DNA of 64,000 nucleotides from Alosa alosa (lineage: Eukaryota > Chordata > Actinopteri > Clupeiformes > Clupeidae). A program made the translations under genes and the position numbers. The DNA is taken from positions 21,570,862 through 21,634,861 of the forward strand of contig NC_063198.1 in assembly GCF_017589495.1 (NCBI RefSeq), written 5' to 3'. Shown here piece after piece: positions 35,801 to 46,063 of the stretch. The notes under the pieces were generated by a model, which saw only the letters and a program-made list of their open reading frames with translations, searched no databases and was not told the DNA's origin. How positions within the stretch are numbered: position 1 is the first letter of the stretch; the number at the start of each line of letters is the position of its first letter.

Positions 35801-38800
35801 GCTGACGCATTTGATTTTGGAGATGTGCGTTAATAAATCTACATTGCGGCGAGTTGACACAAATTATTCACTTTGACGAATTTATGTAGTTTCGGTTACT
35901 TTACTTTGAGCCATGCACTTCCTTATTTGAATCACCTTTGAAAATAGAGGGTTGAAGTAGCCTATATGGGTGTTGGGGAATGAACGTTGACTCAGATGCT
36001 TTTTGAGACTTTGAGCAGAAATGTGCCATGTGTTTAGGATGCATCATAGACAGGTTATCTTTCAGGTAGCCTATATATTTTCCATTAGAAAACCATCACG
36101 TAGCAGCTAACTCACTTAGCTCCTGTTAGTAGCCTAGGTTATGGTCATAAGCAAATGAGATGACAGTCGAAAGATACAATTAGTGCTGTTATTAATTTGC
36201 TTGGTAGCCTATAAACGCATTTATGGTTTTCTACAAATACATCAATAATCAAATCGGCCTCCATCACTCAACCATGCTAACGGTAACATTAACATTATTT
36301 TACCTGCTATTGATAGGATTAACGTAGCCTACCTGCAGTAAAAAAACAAGCATCTCAGATTTATTTTGGCTTCAAGAGGAAATGGGAATTGTCATGCAGA
36401 AATCATCCTACCCTTATTAGACGTTCTCTGCGGTGAACTACTGTACAGTCTTGTCCTTGTATGAAGCGTAGTGTCTTTCCAACCCACTTTAGATTAACTT
36501 CCAACAAAATTACGTCTCACTGCAACGATGCACCATCTAGTGGACAAACGACTACGTGACGCCAATAGTGGAAATGCAGCCAAATTATTATGACCGCCGC
36601 GCAGCGAAGCGGCGGCCATATAGGTTTAGTCAGATTTTTTTTGTTTTTCTTTTTTTTTGTTTTTTTTTTCTTTTTCGCATGCCCAAATTTCCGTCAATGA
36701 TTCCCGGGACACTGAAAGACCGGGGTACACGAAACTTGGTGGACATGTAACCCCACATGGATAGCATGGAACCATCGTTTTTCGTTTTGATCTGTAGCCC
36801 CCCCCGCTGAATTGGACCCCCGAAAGGAGGGTAGGGCAGACACAGTTTTCTGTGAATATCTCGAAAACCGTAAGGTTTAGGAGGACCATTTTTTTTTTGT
36901 ATGTTGATCTCAAGGGGCCATGTCAACCCATTCTATAACCACTCATTTCATGTATAGCGCCACCTAGTTAAACACAAAAAAGTAAAAATGAGGTGGTGTA
37001 ATTGAAGGTATCTGTGACCTAACATAGTCAAAACTGCACGAAATTGGAAGTGTAGGATCATTATGACACCCTCTGTATGCACGCCAAGTTTTGTGGAATT
37101 CCGTTCATGGGGGGGCCACACAATAAATTAATTTATGTTACTATACACCAACTGGCCTTTAGGTGGCCGGAGACAGTTTTCTGTGAATATCTCGAGAACC
37201 GTAGGGCCTAGGAGGTCCACCTTTTTTGTATGTTGGTCTTAAGGGGCATGTCAACCCATCCCATTACCACTTATTTCATGTATAGCGCCACCTAGTTAAA
37301 AATTAAAAAGCAAAAATTAGGTGTTTTCATCTCAATATCTCTGGCTGACAAGGTCAAAACTGCACGAAATTAAAAGTGTAGGATCATTATGACACCCTCT
37401 GAATGCATGCCAAGTTTTGTGTACTTTCGTTCATGGGGGCCTTACAATAAAATAATTTATGTGTACATTTAGTGACGACGCCAACAAGGATTCCCGGACA
37501 CTGAAAGACCGGGTACACAAAACTTGGTGGGCATGTAACCCCACATGGATAGCATGGAACCATCGTTTTTAAGCTTTGATCTGCAGCCCCCCGCTGGACT
37601 GGACCCCCCGAAGGAGGGTAGGGCAGACACAGTTCTCTGTGAATCTTTTATGGTATGTTGGTCTCAAGGGCCCACATCAACCTGGCTCATAATCACTCAT
37701 TTGTGATCCCCCGGTCAAAAATGAAAATGCAATATTATTCTGCTTTAATCGCCTCTATCTTCAGTTAAGATGTTCAGAACTGCACCAAATGTTATGTGTA
37801 TGATTGACCTGGCATTCTCTGGGGTCTGGGGGTATGCCAAGTTTCGTAGAATTTCATCCATGGGGGGGCTAAAAAATTAGGTTATGTGTACATTTAGTGA
37901 CTGTACACTCATTGGCCTGTAAATGGCGGTGCACACATATAAACATGCACACACACAGGCACCCACATACTATCGGTATTAGAACATATTGTACATAATT
38001 ACAAATTCAATAGGATCAAAAGAAAGCCAAAATATTCATCATCATCATCATGGCTGCATTTTCAGTATTGGCGATAAGTAGTCGTTTGTCCACTAGATGG
38101 CGCATCGTTGCAGTGAGACGTAATTTTTTTGGAAGTTAAAAGTGGGTTGAAAAAATAATGGACACTTCCTACAAGGACTGTAATTTACCGCAGCTTAACA
38201 TCTAATAAGGACAGGACGATGTTCACATGAAGTGTAAGTGAGGATGAAGTGAGGATGTTTATCGGACATGCTTGGTTTTACTGCAGGTATGTTAATCTTG
38301 TAATATCAATAAGGACCTAGGTAATGTTACCAAGTAGCGTTGGTTGAGTGATGGAGGCCCATTTGATTGATTGCATTTGTAGAAAACTATAAATGCGGTT
38401 ATACCAAGCAAATTGATAGCAACACTGTTTGTATCTTTCGACTGTCATTTATTGCACGTGCTACAAAATCATTCTGTGCAATGGAAGATTTACCAACGTT
38501 ACACGGTCTGATACAGTTTTGCCTATACATCGTGAGACTGAGACGCCTGTTTATTTTGTTTTAAGTGCGTGCAGGGTGTGAGAGGGGAATCGATGTGCTT
38601 TGATTCCAGCTTGGTAGTTGTAGTCTGTGAAATTAAAAAGCACTTGTGTGTGAAGTATCCAAACAATGACACCTTCATTTCATTATGGCTGCTTTAGCAA
38701 CACACCTTAAGCTACTGTGTAGTGGGTCCCATTTAGAAGTGGCTACTTCATTCGCGCTTTCCTGGAACTGCGTGAATGTTATTACAACTTTTCGCCACGA

Positions 38801-41800
38801 AATGGCAGTTTAAGTCCGCTTGATACTGTAAGTCGTAAGCCATTGGTTTCCAAAGGAGATTTTATTTGTGTCGCCAGCATAGCCTATTGACAAATTATGT
38901 TGTAAATAGGCCTACCTTATAATCCTACCTGTAGCTTAGGGAAGCTAACCGCTTTCTATTAGGATCTAGTTTGTTAGTTACAGTTTTGTCATAACTCCCT
39001 AATGCATTTTTGCATTTAGAATAGCCAGAGCGTGTATATCTCAATCTGAAAATTAAACAATATCGGGTGCCTATGGACTAGGCTGGGTGAACCCAGCCTG
39101 ATCTGCCCGCTATTTATTTTTTGATTTCTTAAAAGATTGAGCTTGGTCTGATGAAAGCCAGACTAGCCATGGACCTCAGTTACACAATGCAAGGGAACAT
39201 GAATCAGCCTATATTTGCACGAACAATAACGGACAAAAGCTCTTCAACTTTGGCCCGTTAAAATGTGTATGAACAGTCTAGCGACGCATTTCATCAAGGC
39301 CCATTTGGACATGTCAGTTATTTGCACCACTGGTTAGATGTAAAACAGCATTTCGTTTCAGACTACTGTTACTTAATTTGTGCATTGACAATAAAGTATT
39401 ACATGAACTAAAGATGACTAAAATCTTATGTAGAAGAAGAAATATTCACAAAAAATCCATCCATCCAAAAATGACCTTTGTTTTTGATAGCTGTTGAAAA
39501 CGGCATGGAACTGACAGAGATGTTTTTGTTTATAAATACATAAAAAATAAATAAATAACATTATGCTGATACCTTTTGCTTTTCCCAAATACAATGTAGC
39601 CTACAGGTGTAAGTGACCTTTCATCAATCCAGTTGCAATAGATGAACTGTGATGACCTGCCCTACTTGTGATTGTTTAGAGATTTTAAAGGTTTTATAAC
39701 AATGCTACATCTTCTTTGGCTATTCTACAATCTATTCACCTTTTCAGCACAAGTAGGCTACTTTCTGTGCAGCCGCACACACACACACTCAGGCATGCCA
39801 AACAAGCATACACAAAAGTTTCAGGAGTGGGGGATGGAGTAAAAGATGGAGACAAATTGAAGTGTGATTTATTTTCGCGGAATGGATGTACAGGACTGAG
39901 CGGCGGTCATATTTTGTACCGCTATGCGGTACATCTAGTTATTATGATGAATATTTGGTTTTCCTTTAATCCTACTCAATTTGTAATTATGTATCGGCCG
40001 TTCTAATACCGATAGTATGTGCGTGGCTGTGTGTGTGTGCATGTGTATATTTGTGCACCACCATCTACAGGCCAATGAGTGTACAGTCACTAAATGTACA
40101 CATAACTTAATTTTTTTAGACCTCCCCATGGATGAAATTCTACGAAACTTGGCATACCCCCAGAGAATGTCAGGTTAATCATACACATAAAATTTGGTGC
40201 AGCTCTGAACATCTTAACTGAAGAGAGGGGCGATTAAAGCAGAATGATATTGCATTTTCATTTTTTACCGGGGGGGGTGCAAATCACAAATGAGTGGTTA
40301 TGGGCTAGGTTGATGTGGGCCCTTGAGACCAACATAAAAATGTCTTCATCCTCTGTGCCACGGTTCAGGTAGTTATTTAGGAAAAACTGCATTTTTTGGG
40401 TTTCGGGGGGCCCAGCGCGGAGGGGGAGTGGCCCCCGGGGACCAAACGAAATTTTTCCGTAAAAGTCTAGTGGGGCTACATACCCACCAAATTTCATGTG
40501 CCCCTGTGGTTCGGTGTCCCGGGTATCGTTGACCAAAAATTCAGGAAGTAGATGACGGGGGAAAAAAAAACTTTGACCTATATGACCGCTTCGCTAGTGG
40601 CGGTCATAATAATCAGTTGAGCATTTTATAACAGGTTTTAGAGTGAACTTGTATGATCAAGGGCTCAACATTTTGCTTTCATTTGATATAATACATTTTA
40701 CATGTTTTATGGCATTGTTGGCTTTATGTTTGTTTATATGTATGTATGTGAGATGACATAACTGACAAGCTTAACAGTATGAGAAGACTATAATTATAGA
40801 CTAGTCCATCATCATCAACTGTTAAGATTGTCAAGGCGATATGGTTAGCACGTCAGAATTTCACTCTGTTTCCAGAAAGGGCTCACAAATGATTTGTCAG
40901 TACTTGCAGTCTGGGATGAGGGGGTGATTATTTGCAGAATTGTTTTCCCCTCATGTTAGAAACTGTAAGATCCGTGCAACATGGTTCAGCCACAGGATTA
41001 GTTTGTGTTTGGAAATTAAATGACTGCAGGCCAGTGTCAGGTTCATGAGAATATGGCCTAATAGGCTGCTACATAATTATCTCAAATGATTGTTCCACTG
41101 GTCCATTACATCCATATTAGTATTTAATATATTCATGAACATGTCTTTAATCTGTTTCCTATTTGTCATGCTTGCTTATGTCCTACCAGTGGTGGGGCCA
41201 GACGAGGAACCCCAACCTGAATATAGCACTGTGATGATTCTGGCCATTGTCCTCGGACTACCCATGATTCTCTTGGTCTTCTTGCTTGTTTTCTGTAAGC
41301 TGCGGAGGTAAGGTGAAGTAGTATTCTCTTTCAGAGCAGGCGACAGATGAAGGATGATGTGACCAATTTGATACCAGCACTGAGCTCAGCATGGCCAGAC
41401 ACAGTTGCTCAAAATACACAAATGCACTGTAGTTTATATGTCTGTCAGATGTTGGCATGAGGTATCTGGTGATGCTTTTGTTTGGAGTTCACAGAATACT
41501 GTACTATTTATCATGAATTGTATCTATTGTATTTTATTTTTAGGATTATATGTCCACCAATTCCAAGACCTCACATTTGCGTCAAAATTCTTCTCGAGAA
41601 AGATGATGGCATCCAGGTAAAGATGTCTGATGTATGATGTCAAAGATTGTATTGTAGAACTGCCTCTGACAATTAACATCATTTGCTGCCCCATGAGTTC
41701 AGATGCACAAAACTATCCAGGAGAAATGAGGAAATGGTATCTTAAAATGGTTTCCTGTTCTCACACAGGAAGTGCCGGAAAAACAAGCTGAGGAGATCTG

Positions 41801-41834
41801 CATTGAGCATGTGACTGAAATGGACGTAAGATAA
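29691..41834 (+). CDS. Type I cytokine receptor alpha chain (IL-5R/IL-13R/GM-CSFR alpha-like)
   Basis: Coding exons are 29691-29784, 32387-32629, 32957-33074, 33456-33643, 33918-34054, 34292-34436, 41190-41307, 41544-41616 and 41769-41834. Phases are consistent and give 393 aa. The start follows acceptor TTCTACAG (exon from 29644) and opens a signal peptide, MSFRSATLQLCALLLGLLGS. Extracellular landmarks are paired cysteines (ISCLLK, LNCSWD, SWNCTT, LTGCHG), the inter-domain DPPKIT, and WSDWS at residues 301-305. One membrane helix spans about residues 321-343. The 50-residue tail has PPIPRP (box 1) at 352-357 and an acidic end EKQAEEICIEHVTEMDVR. Such alpha chains bind ligand and signal with a shared partner chain through JAK binding at box 1. 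The family is clear but the orthologue is not: the tail recalls IL5RA, the third domain IL13RA1. The donor at 32630 (GTGTAT) is weak but is the only one found that keeps frame. Confidence 0.85.
29918..31053. mobile_element. TIR element in receptor intron
   Basis: The left end AGGGCTAGTCCACACG and right end CGTGTGGACGGGCCCT are inverse with few mismatches. Subterminal zones share CGTTT/AAACGG-type words. The approximately 1.1 kb interior has no intact transposase. The ends resemble a widespread fish hAT-type family, but no target duplication was confirmed. Confidence 0.55.
31189..31717 (-). mobile_element. Helitron-like element, copy c (compact)
   Basis: The plus strand starts CTAGATGTACCGCAAAGCGG and runs through CAATTTGTCTCCATCTCC, GT-rich tracts and GTGCACCCCAGTCTTTCAGT. 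It ends at a worn hairpin CCTATGAGCATACGCAGTCATA. At about 530 bp it is the shortest complete copy in the window. It lies in the receptor intron before the exon at 32387. Confidence 0.6.
32827..32868. repeat. (TA)n microsatellite
   Basis: About 20 TA dinucleotides are followed by T-rich sequence, in a receptor intron. Confidence 0.95.
34727..40612 (-). mobile_element. Helitron-like element, copy d, split by copy e
   Basis: The outer element runs from CTAGATGTACCGCATAGC at 34727 to about 36585 and resumes at 39939 (TTATTATGATGAATATTTGG). It ends with hairpin GACCGCTTCGCTAGTGGCGG near 40584 and TCATAAT. Joining the halves restores sequence matching the inside of copy e in inverse orientation. 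Its 3' end is CTAG preceded by hairpin GTACTGC...GCGGTAC. No protein-coding frame is present. It fills most of the receptor intron 34437-41189. Confidence 0.65.
36586..39938 (+). mobile_element. Helitron-like element, copy e (full length, about 3.35 kb)
   Basis: The 5' end is ATTATGACCGCCGCGCAGCG, which folds as a hairpin with GCGGCGGCCATATAGG. The 3' end is hairpin GTACCGCTATGCGGTAC followed by ATCTAG (39933-39938). The first half holds imperfect internal direct repeats (AGTTTTCTGTGAATATCTCG at about 36844 and 37168; GACACTGAAAGACCGG at about 36707 and 37497). It is inserted in opposite orientation within copy d. It lacks Rep/helicase coding sequence, so it is non-autonomous. Confidence 0.65.
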
Positions 41835-42284
41835 GCCATGAGCTGACATCTGAAGGAGGGGAAATAACAAGACCAAATAACTCCAAAAATAGCGTACAAT
41901 GAATAATTTTTGGTATTGATGTAGCTAAGCATGTTGATGGGTGTGTCGTCATAGCGGCTTAATCATGTTCTGTGAATTTTGAAGCAAGTGTGGCATGGAT
42001 TATGAATTTTGAAGTGTGGGTCTTCATCTTTTAAAATGGGGAATTGTGAAGCACTCTAAAGATATCTTCTGAGGAAGGGTTGGCCAGTGATCTCTGTTCT
42101 GTTGAGAACTGTGATTTTGTAATACACAATTCTGTTGTAATTGCTTTTACTTTATCTGCGATCTCTTTATAAGGTTGTTTTTCACCTGAGATTTTGATTT
42201 GACCTATAAAAACAATATGCATTGCTTTTGCCACTTTAAAGGCCGTGTTGCAGGGTTCATTTCCCAACGAATTTGCTTGTTGGT

Positions 42285-42290
42285 AATAAA
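42285..42290 (+). terminator. Poly(A) signal of cytokine receptor gene
   Basis: AATAAA lies 451 bases after the stop codon at 41832-41834, followed by sequence with T/G-rich words. It is the first strong signal after the stop. The actual cleavage site is not visible. Confidence 0.6.
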
Positions 42291-42603
42291 CATTTAAACT
42301 GTTATCCATTGTATTTGATGTTGTTGGGTATCACAAAACGGAATATAATACGAAAAAGCAGGTACTATTTCACAGCGTTTGAAGTGATTCTCCTTTCCCC
42401 CACAATGCATTGCATTACGTCACCTTGAGGAGGCTACAGACCAAAGCCCACCTTGAGACCCTTGAGAGTAACGAGAGAGGAGTAAAGAGAGACGAGTAAG
42501 GGATTGTTCAGCAGTAGATATAGCAGATTATAGATAAAGAGATAGGCTATAGATAGCCTAGATATGTATATAGACAGGTAGATAGATAGCTAGATAGATC
42601 ATG

Positions 42604-42860
42604 TCATATGCTGATCACGGGGGAGCTCCTCGACCGCGGCCAAATTGCTGATTCTACGGCCTGGAAATCCCCACAGCCACCGTCCTTTATACACTGGATG
42701 AGAGACCTCCTGAATTGCCTACACCTGGAGAAAATGAGACACAGAAGACAAAATAAAGCAGACCACTTCCACTCAAGTTGGGATCCGTTTATGTCCCTCT
42801 TCTCCTCCCCCCTCAGCCCCACTGAGCTTTCTCCCCTAGTGGCTCCCCAAACCTAACTCG
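42604..42860 (+). mobile_element. L1-type LINE 3' fragment
   Basis: The plus frame 42608-42856 ends in IHWMRDLLNCLHLEKMRH and FHSSWDPFMSLFSS, matching the pattern of the extreme C-terminus of L1-like ORF2 proteins (helical LEK segment followed by W-x-P-F). The reverse transcriptase core is absent. A GATA-type tract (42520-42600) precedes it. Confidence 0.55.
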
Positions 42861-43214
42861 ATCCTTGCTCCCACAAACTCAACTCAACCCAATCCCATAC
42901 ACAACTCCAAACCAGAGATACACCCCCCCCCCTTTTATTTTTTATTATTATGATTATTATTTACAGTTTTTTCTGAATGCTTAAACACAACCGTGATTCT
43001 TATAGCACAATTTCTAAAACTATTAATACTTATAGCAAAACCACTCACTGAGCAAAATTAAAAGCACGAACACTGCTTTGCACTCAGTTTGCAATTTTGT
43101 AACACACACTTTGCACAACTGTAGGCACAATCCACTGCACAGCACTCTTTTTTCGGAACTGTAAACACAACTCACTGATTTACACTCAATTTCCAAACGA
43201 TCAACACACTCCTG

Positions 43215-45264
43215 CAGGGGCGGAGTGGCAATCGGGACGGTCGGGAGTTTTTCCGGCCGACCTATAGAGCTTTTATCGCGGCTGTGAGTCGTAGGGGAGA
43301 CCGGGGACAGTTGCAACGCTTTTTGCATTTGGGCTCTGTTACTCAGACACGGTTTGGATTAGACAAACCAATTTTTTGTACAATACACTTGCATATGTCT
43401 GTTAATAGTCTAAACCATTTAAAGATAATTACAGAATCTACATTTTTCACAATTTGCATTTGAATGTAAGGAGTCAGATGTTGCAACTGACCCTGGGCCC
43501 GGGGACAGTTGCAACATTGTTTGGGGATGGTTGCAACATGTTAAAAATACAATATATTACAATATATGTCAGTGCAGCAAAATGATTATTTTTGTATGTA
43601 AATACAAGTTATGTAAGTTATAATAATATTACAGTGTTATTTATTCACCAGCTTTGATTAGATGACAATTATAGATTTGTCTAGATGAGTAGGCCTTATG
43701 TGCAGATGTCAAATATTGAAATTGATATAAAATACAGTAGGACTTTAGTGGCATAGGAAGAATGGAACAATTTGGGTGGCAATTCACTTTTATTTAGACT
43801 ATTGTCATGTAAAACATGTTTTTAAAAATATATATTTTATATGATCATATTTATGCATTGTACAGGACTGTACGGGGACAGTTGCAACAGTTGTTGCAAC
43901 TGTCCCCTTTCCTGTCAGCCATGATAAAACCTCATGTGCTAGCTAAACAAGGGGACCTTGACACATGCTAACCATAGTAGCTTAAAGTTAACATATCACT
44001 CATTTAAATCATCTAAGTTTGGGCTGAATCACAAAAACAGTGACCGCAGTTTCACAGAAACAAAGCTCAAGAAAATAAATACTTTCATACCAGTTCAGGA
44101 ATCTCCTTGCTTTTTCTCTGCTAAGGGGGGCATCCAACTGAGCATATGCAGTGTGAGTGTCATCTGATTGGAGAAAATTGACATGTTGCAACCATTCCCT
44201 GTTGCAATTGTCCCCGGTCTCCCCTACGTGAGAATAGCATTTAGAATTTTCCGCGAAAATCCCCGATATCTACACTTCAGTCCAACCAATGTTTACCACT
44301 CGCCCACTGTCTGTCATTCATGGTTACCCTGCACACTCATCTCTCCCATGCTCATTTTTGTGTAGGCTAGCCTTAATTTTATTTTATCTTAATTCATTTT
44401 TGTCTTATTCAGGCGTTACAGAACTTTCACAAATAAAAAATAAATGACAATTTAATTTGTTTCTTTCTTTCTTAAATTAACGCAGGCCTAGGCTAGAATG
44501 GAGCAAAGCCTCCTGTGAATGGGGAATGTGTTTCTGGTCAAGTCTATTTACAGAAATGTAGGGGGATAAATGAGCGGCCCCTAATGGCATGACCCTACAA
44601 GCGATCAAGTTCGAGGAAAACTACAGGATTTTTGACAGTCCACGGATTTGCGTAGTTGCTGGCTGTTTACGGATGGAAGACAGAGAGAAAGTGTAGCGGA
44701 GCTAAAGCATTGACGTTATTGCTAGGCAGAAACTAGCACAAGCTAGTCTTATGTTGATATGTAGCCTAGGCCTAGCCTATGACTAATGGGCCACTCAGGC
44801 TGATAAATGGTTTGTGGAACTCGTTGGAACTGTCTATATGTAAGCCTATATAGGCCTACTTTTCTCTACAAACCTATTCAAAGTGCCTGGTTTTTCAATT
44901 ATTGAATTACCTGTGCTATTAGGTTGACATTGTCTGTAGGCTAGGCATTTTTTTTATTTATACAGGCAACTATTGGAGTGCTATGGTACCCAGATATGTC
45001 CTTGCATGATGCTTGACATTTTCATCCACCCACAAAGCTGTTTTTATACTGCACTTAAATATCTAGTTCCTTACACATTTATTGAAAGTGCCTGGTTTGT
45101 GGTTGATTGGCTTGTTGTATTGCATTAGCACAATCCATAGTTCCTTTCTACAAATGTAGCCTATACGTAGCCTATTAGTATTATTTTGTTTGTGCTATTG
45201 ATGTGTGTGCATGTTTGGGGGGGCGGTGCCGTCAGAATTTTCCCGGTGGATTTTAGTGCCCCTG
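43215..45264. mobile_element. hAT element inserted in a Tc1-like element
   Basis: The ends are CAGGGGCGGAGTGGC and ATTTTAGTGCCCCTG. The flanks CACTCCTG (43207-43214) and CACTCCTA (45265-45272) are a 7-of-8 target duplication. The interior of 2.05 kb shows no intact transposase and itself hosts the TAGGGGAGACC element at 43291-44226. Confidence 0.75.
43291..44226. mobile_element. TA-flanked MITE with GGGGAGACCGGGGACAG ends
   Basis: The left end TAGGGGAGACCGGGGACAGT and right end TTGTCCCCGGTCTCCCCTA are inverse, with TA on both sides. The core word GGGGACAGTTGCAAC recurs at 43500, 43875 and, inverted, at 43890-43907, where it makes a local hairpin. There is no coding capacity. It lies inside the hAT element at 43215-45264. 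Confidence 0.7.
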
Positions 45265-46063
45265 CACTCCTACCAAATATACACATGTATAGCTATTATT
45301 TAGACTATTTTGCCAACTCTCTGGCACACTTTCTCATGTGAAAACTGTTTTAGATGATTAGTTCACTTTGCAATCAGCCTAAGCACTATACATAAGCCAC
45401 AGGTAATGTACAATGGGTACAATGGAGGGAGCAGGAAGAGTGAGAAGAGTACAAATTAGAGGAAGCTGAAGAATAGGACGTGAAGGTGAAGAAGTGAGAG
45501 GGAGAGGATGACAAGGACAAGGAGGTGAAGTTAGAGGAAGAGGACAAGGAGGAGCAAGAGGAGGACGAGGAGGGGGAAGAGGAAGGGTTTTACAGGCAAA
45601 AAAAAATCAGTCTACATGTGGGGATATTGTCATGTGAGGCCTGGATACGGCATTCCAGAATATATGTTCCCTGGTGCCTTGAACTAGGACATTGCATGTG
45701 ATGTAGACGAAATTTTGAGAGAGACAACCCGATGTAGACTGATTTTTTTTTGTCTCAGTGAAATTGCTATTTTGTGTTTTGACTTGGAAAAACACACGGC
45801 AACGACATACATAGTGAAAAATAAACTCAAACAGCTCACATACATGCCTTGATGCTGTTAGCTAGCCTGGAAATCTAGACACACCCCAGCGACAGCACAT
45901 GAAATTTGCAGCCAGGGTAGTATTTACGGAAAGCCAGCATAGTAGGCCTAGGCTAGATTTCCGCATTTTAGGCTAGATTTATTTTACCATAATTTTATCA
46001 TGCACTTGCAAATCATGAAATAGGCTTACCATTTCTCCTGGACCAACTGTGCATATACTTTTA

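Larger units (their letters stand above)
42960..45840 (+). mobile_element. Internally deleted Tc1-like transposon, split by a hAT element
   Basis: The 5' portion (42960-43214) has TTACAGTTTTTTCTGAATGC and TATAGCAAAACCACTCACTG, a family seen in fish. It resumes at 45265 and leads to a Gly/Arg-type purine tract (45420-45590, GAGGAAGAGGA words) that encodes the family's RGRG-rich start. It then jumps to a transposase C-terminal piece (WIRHSR, then IACDVDEIL) near 45630-45720. The catalytic middle is missing. AAAAAAATCAGTCTACATG at 45600 and CATG-less inverse GTAGACTGATTTTTTTT at 45735 form a hairpin. The right boundary is approximate. Confidence 0.55.

Noticed and set aside
45420..45595. GA-rich stretch as a low-complexity regulatory tract
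   Set aside because: It is better explained as the Gly/Arg-rich coding start of the decayed Tc1-like transposase.
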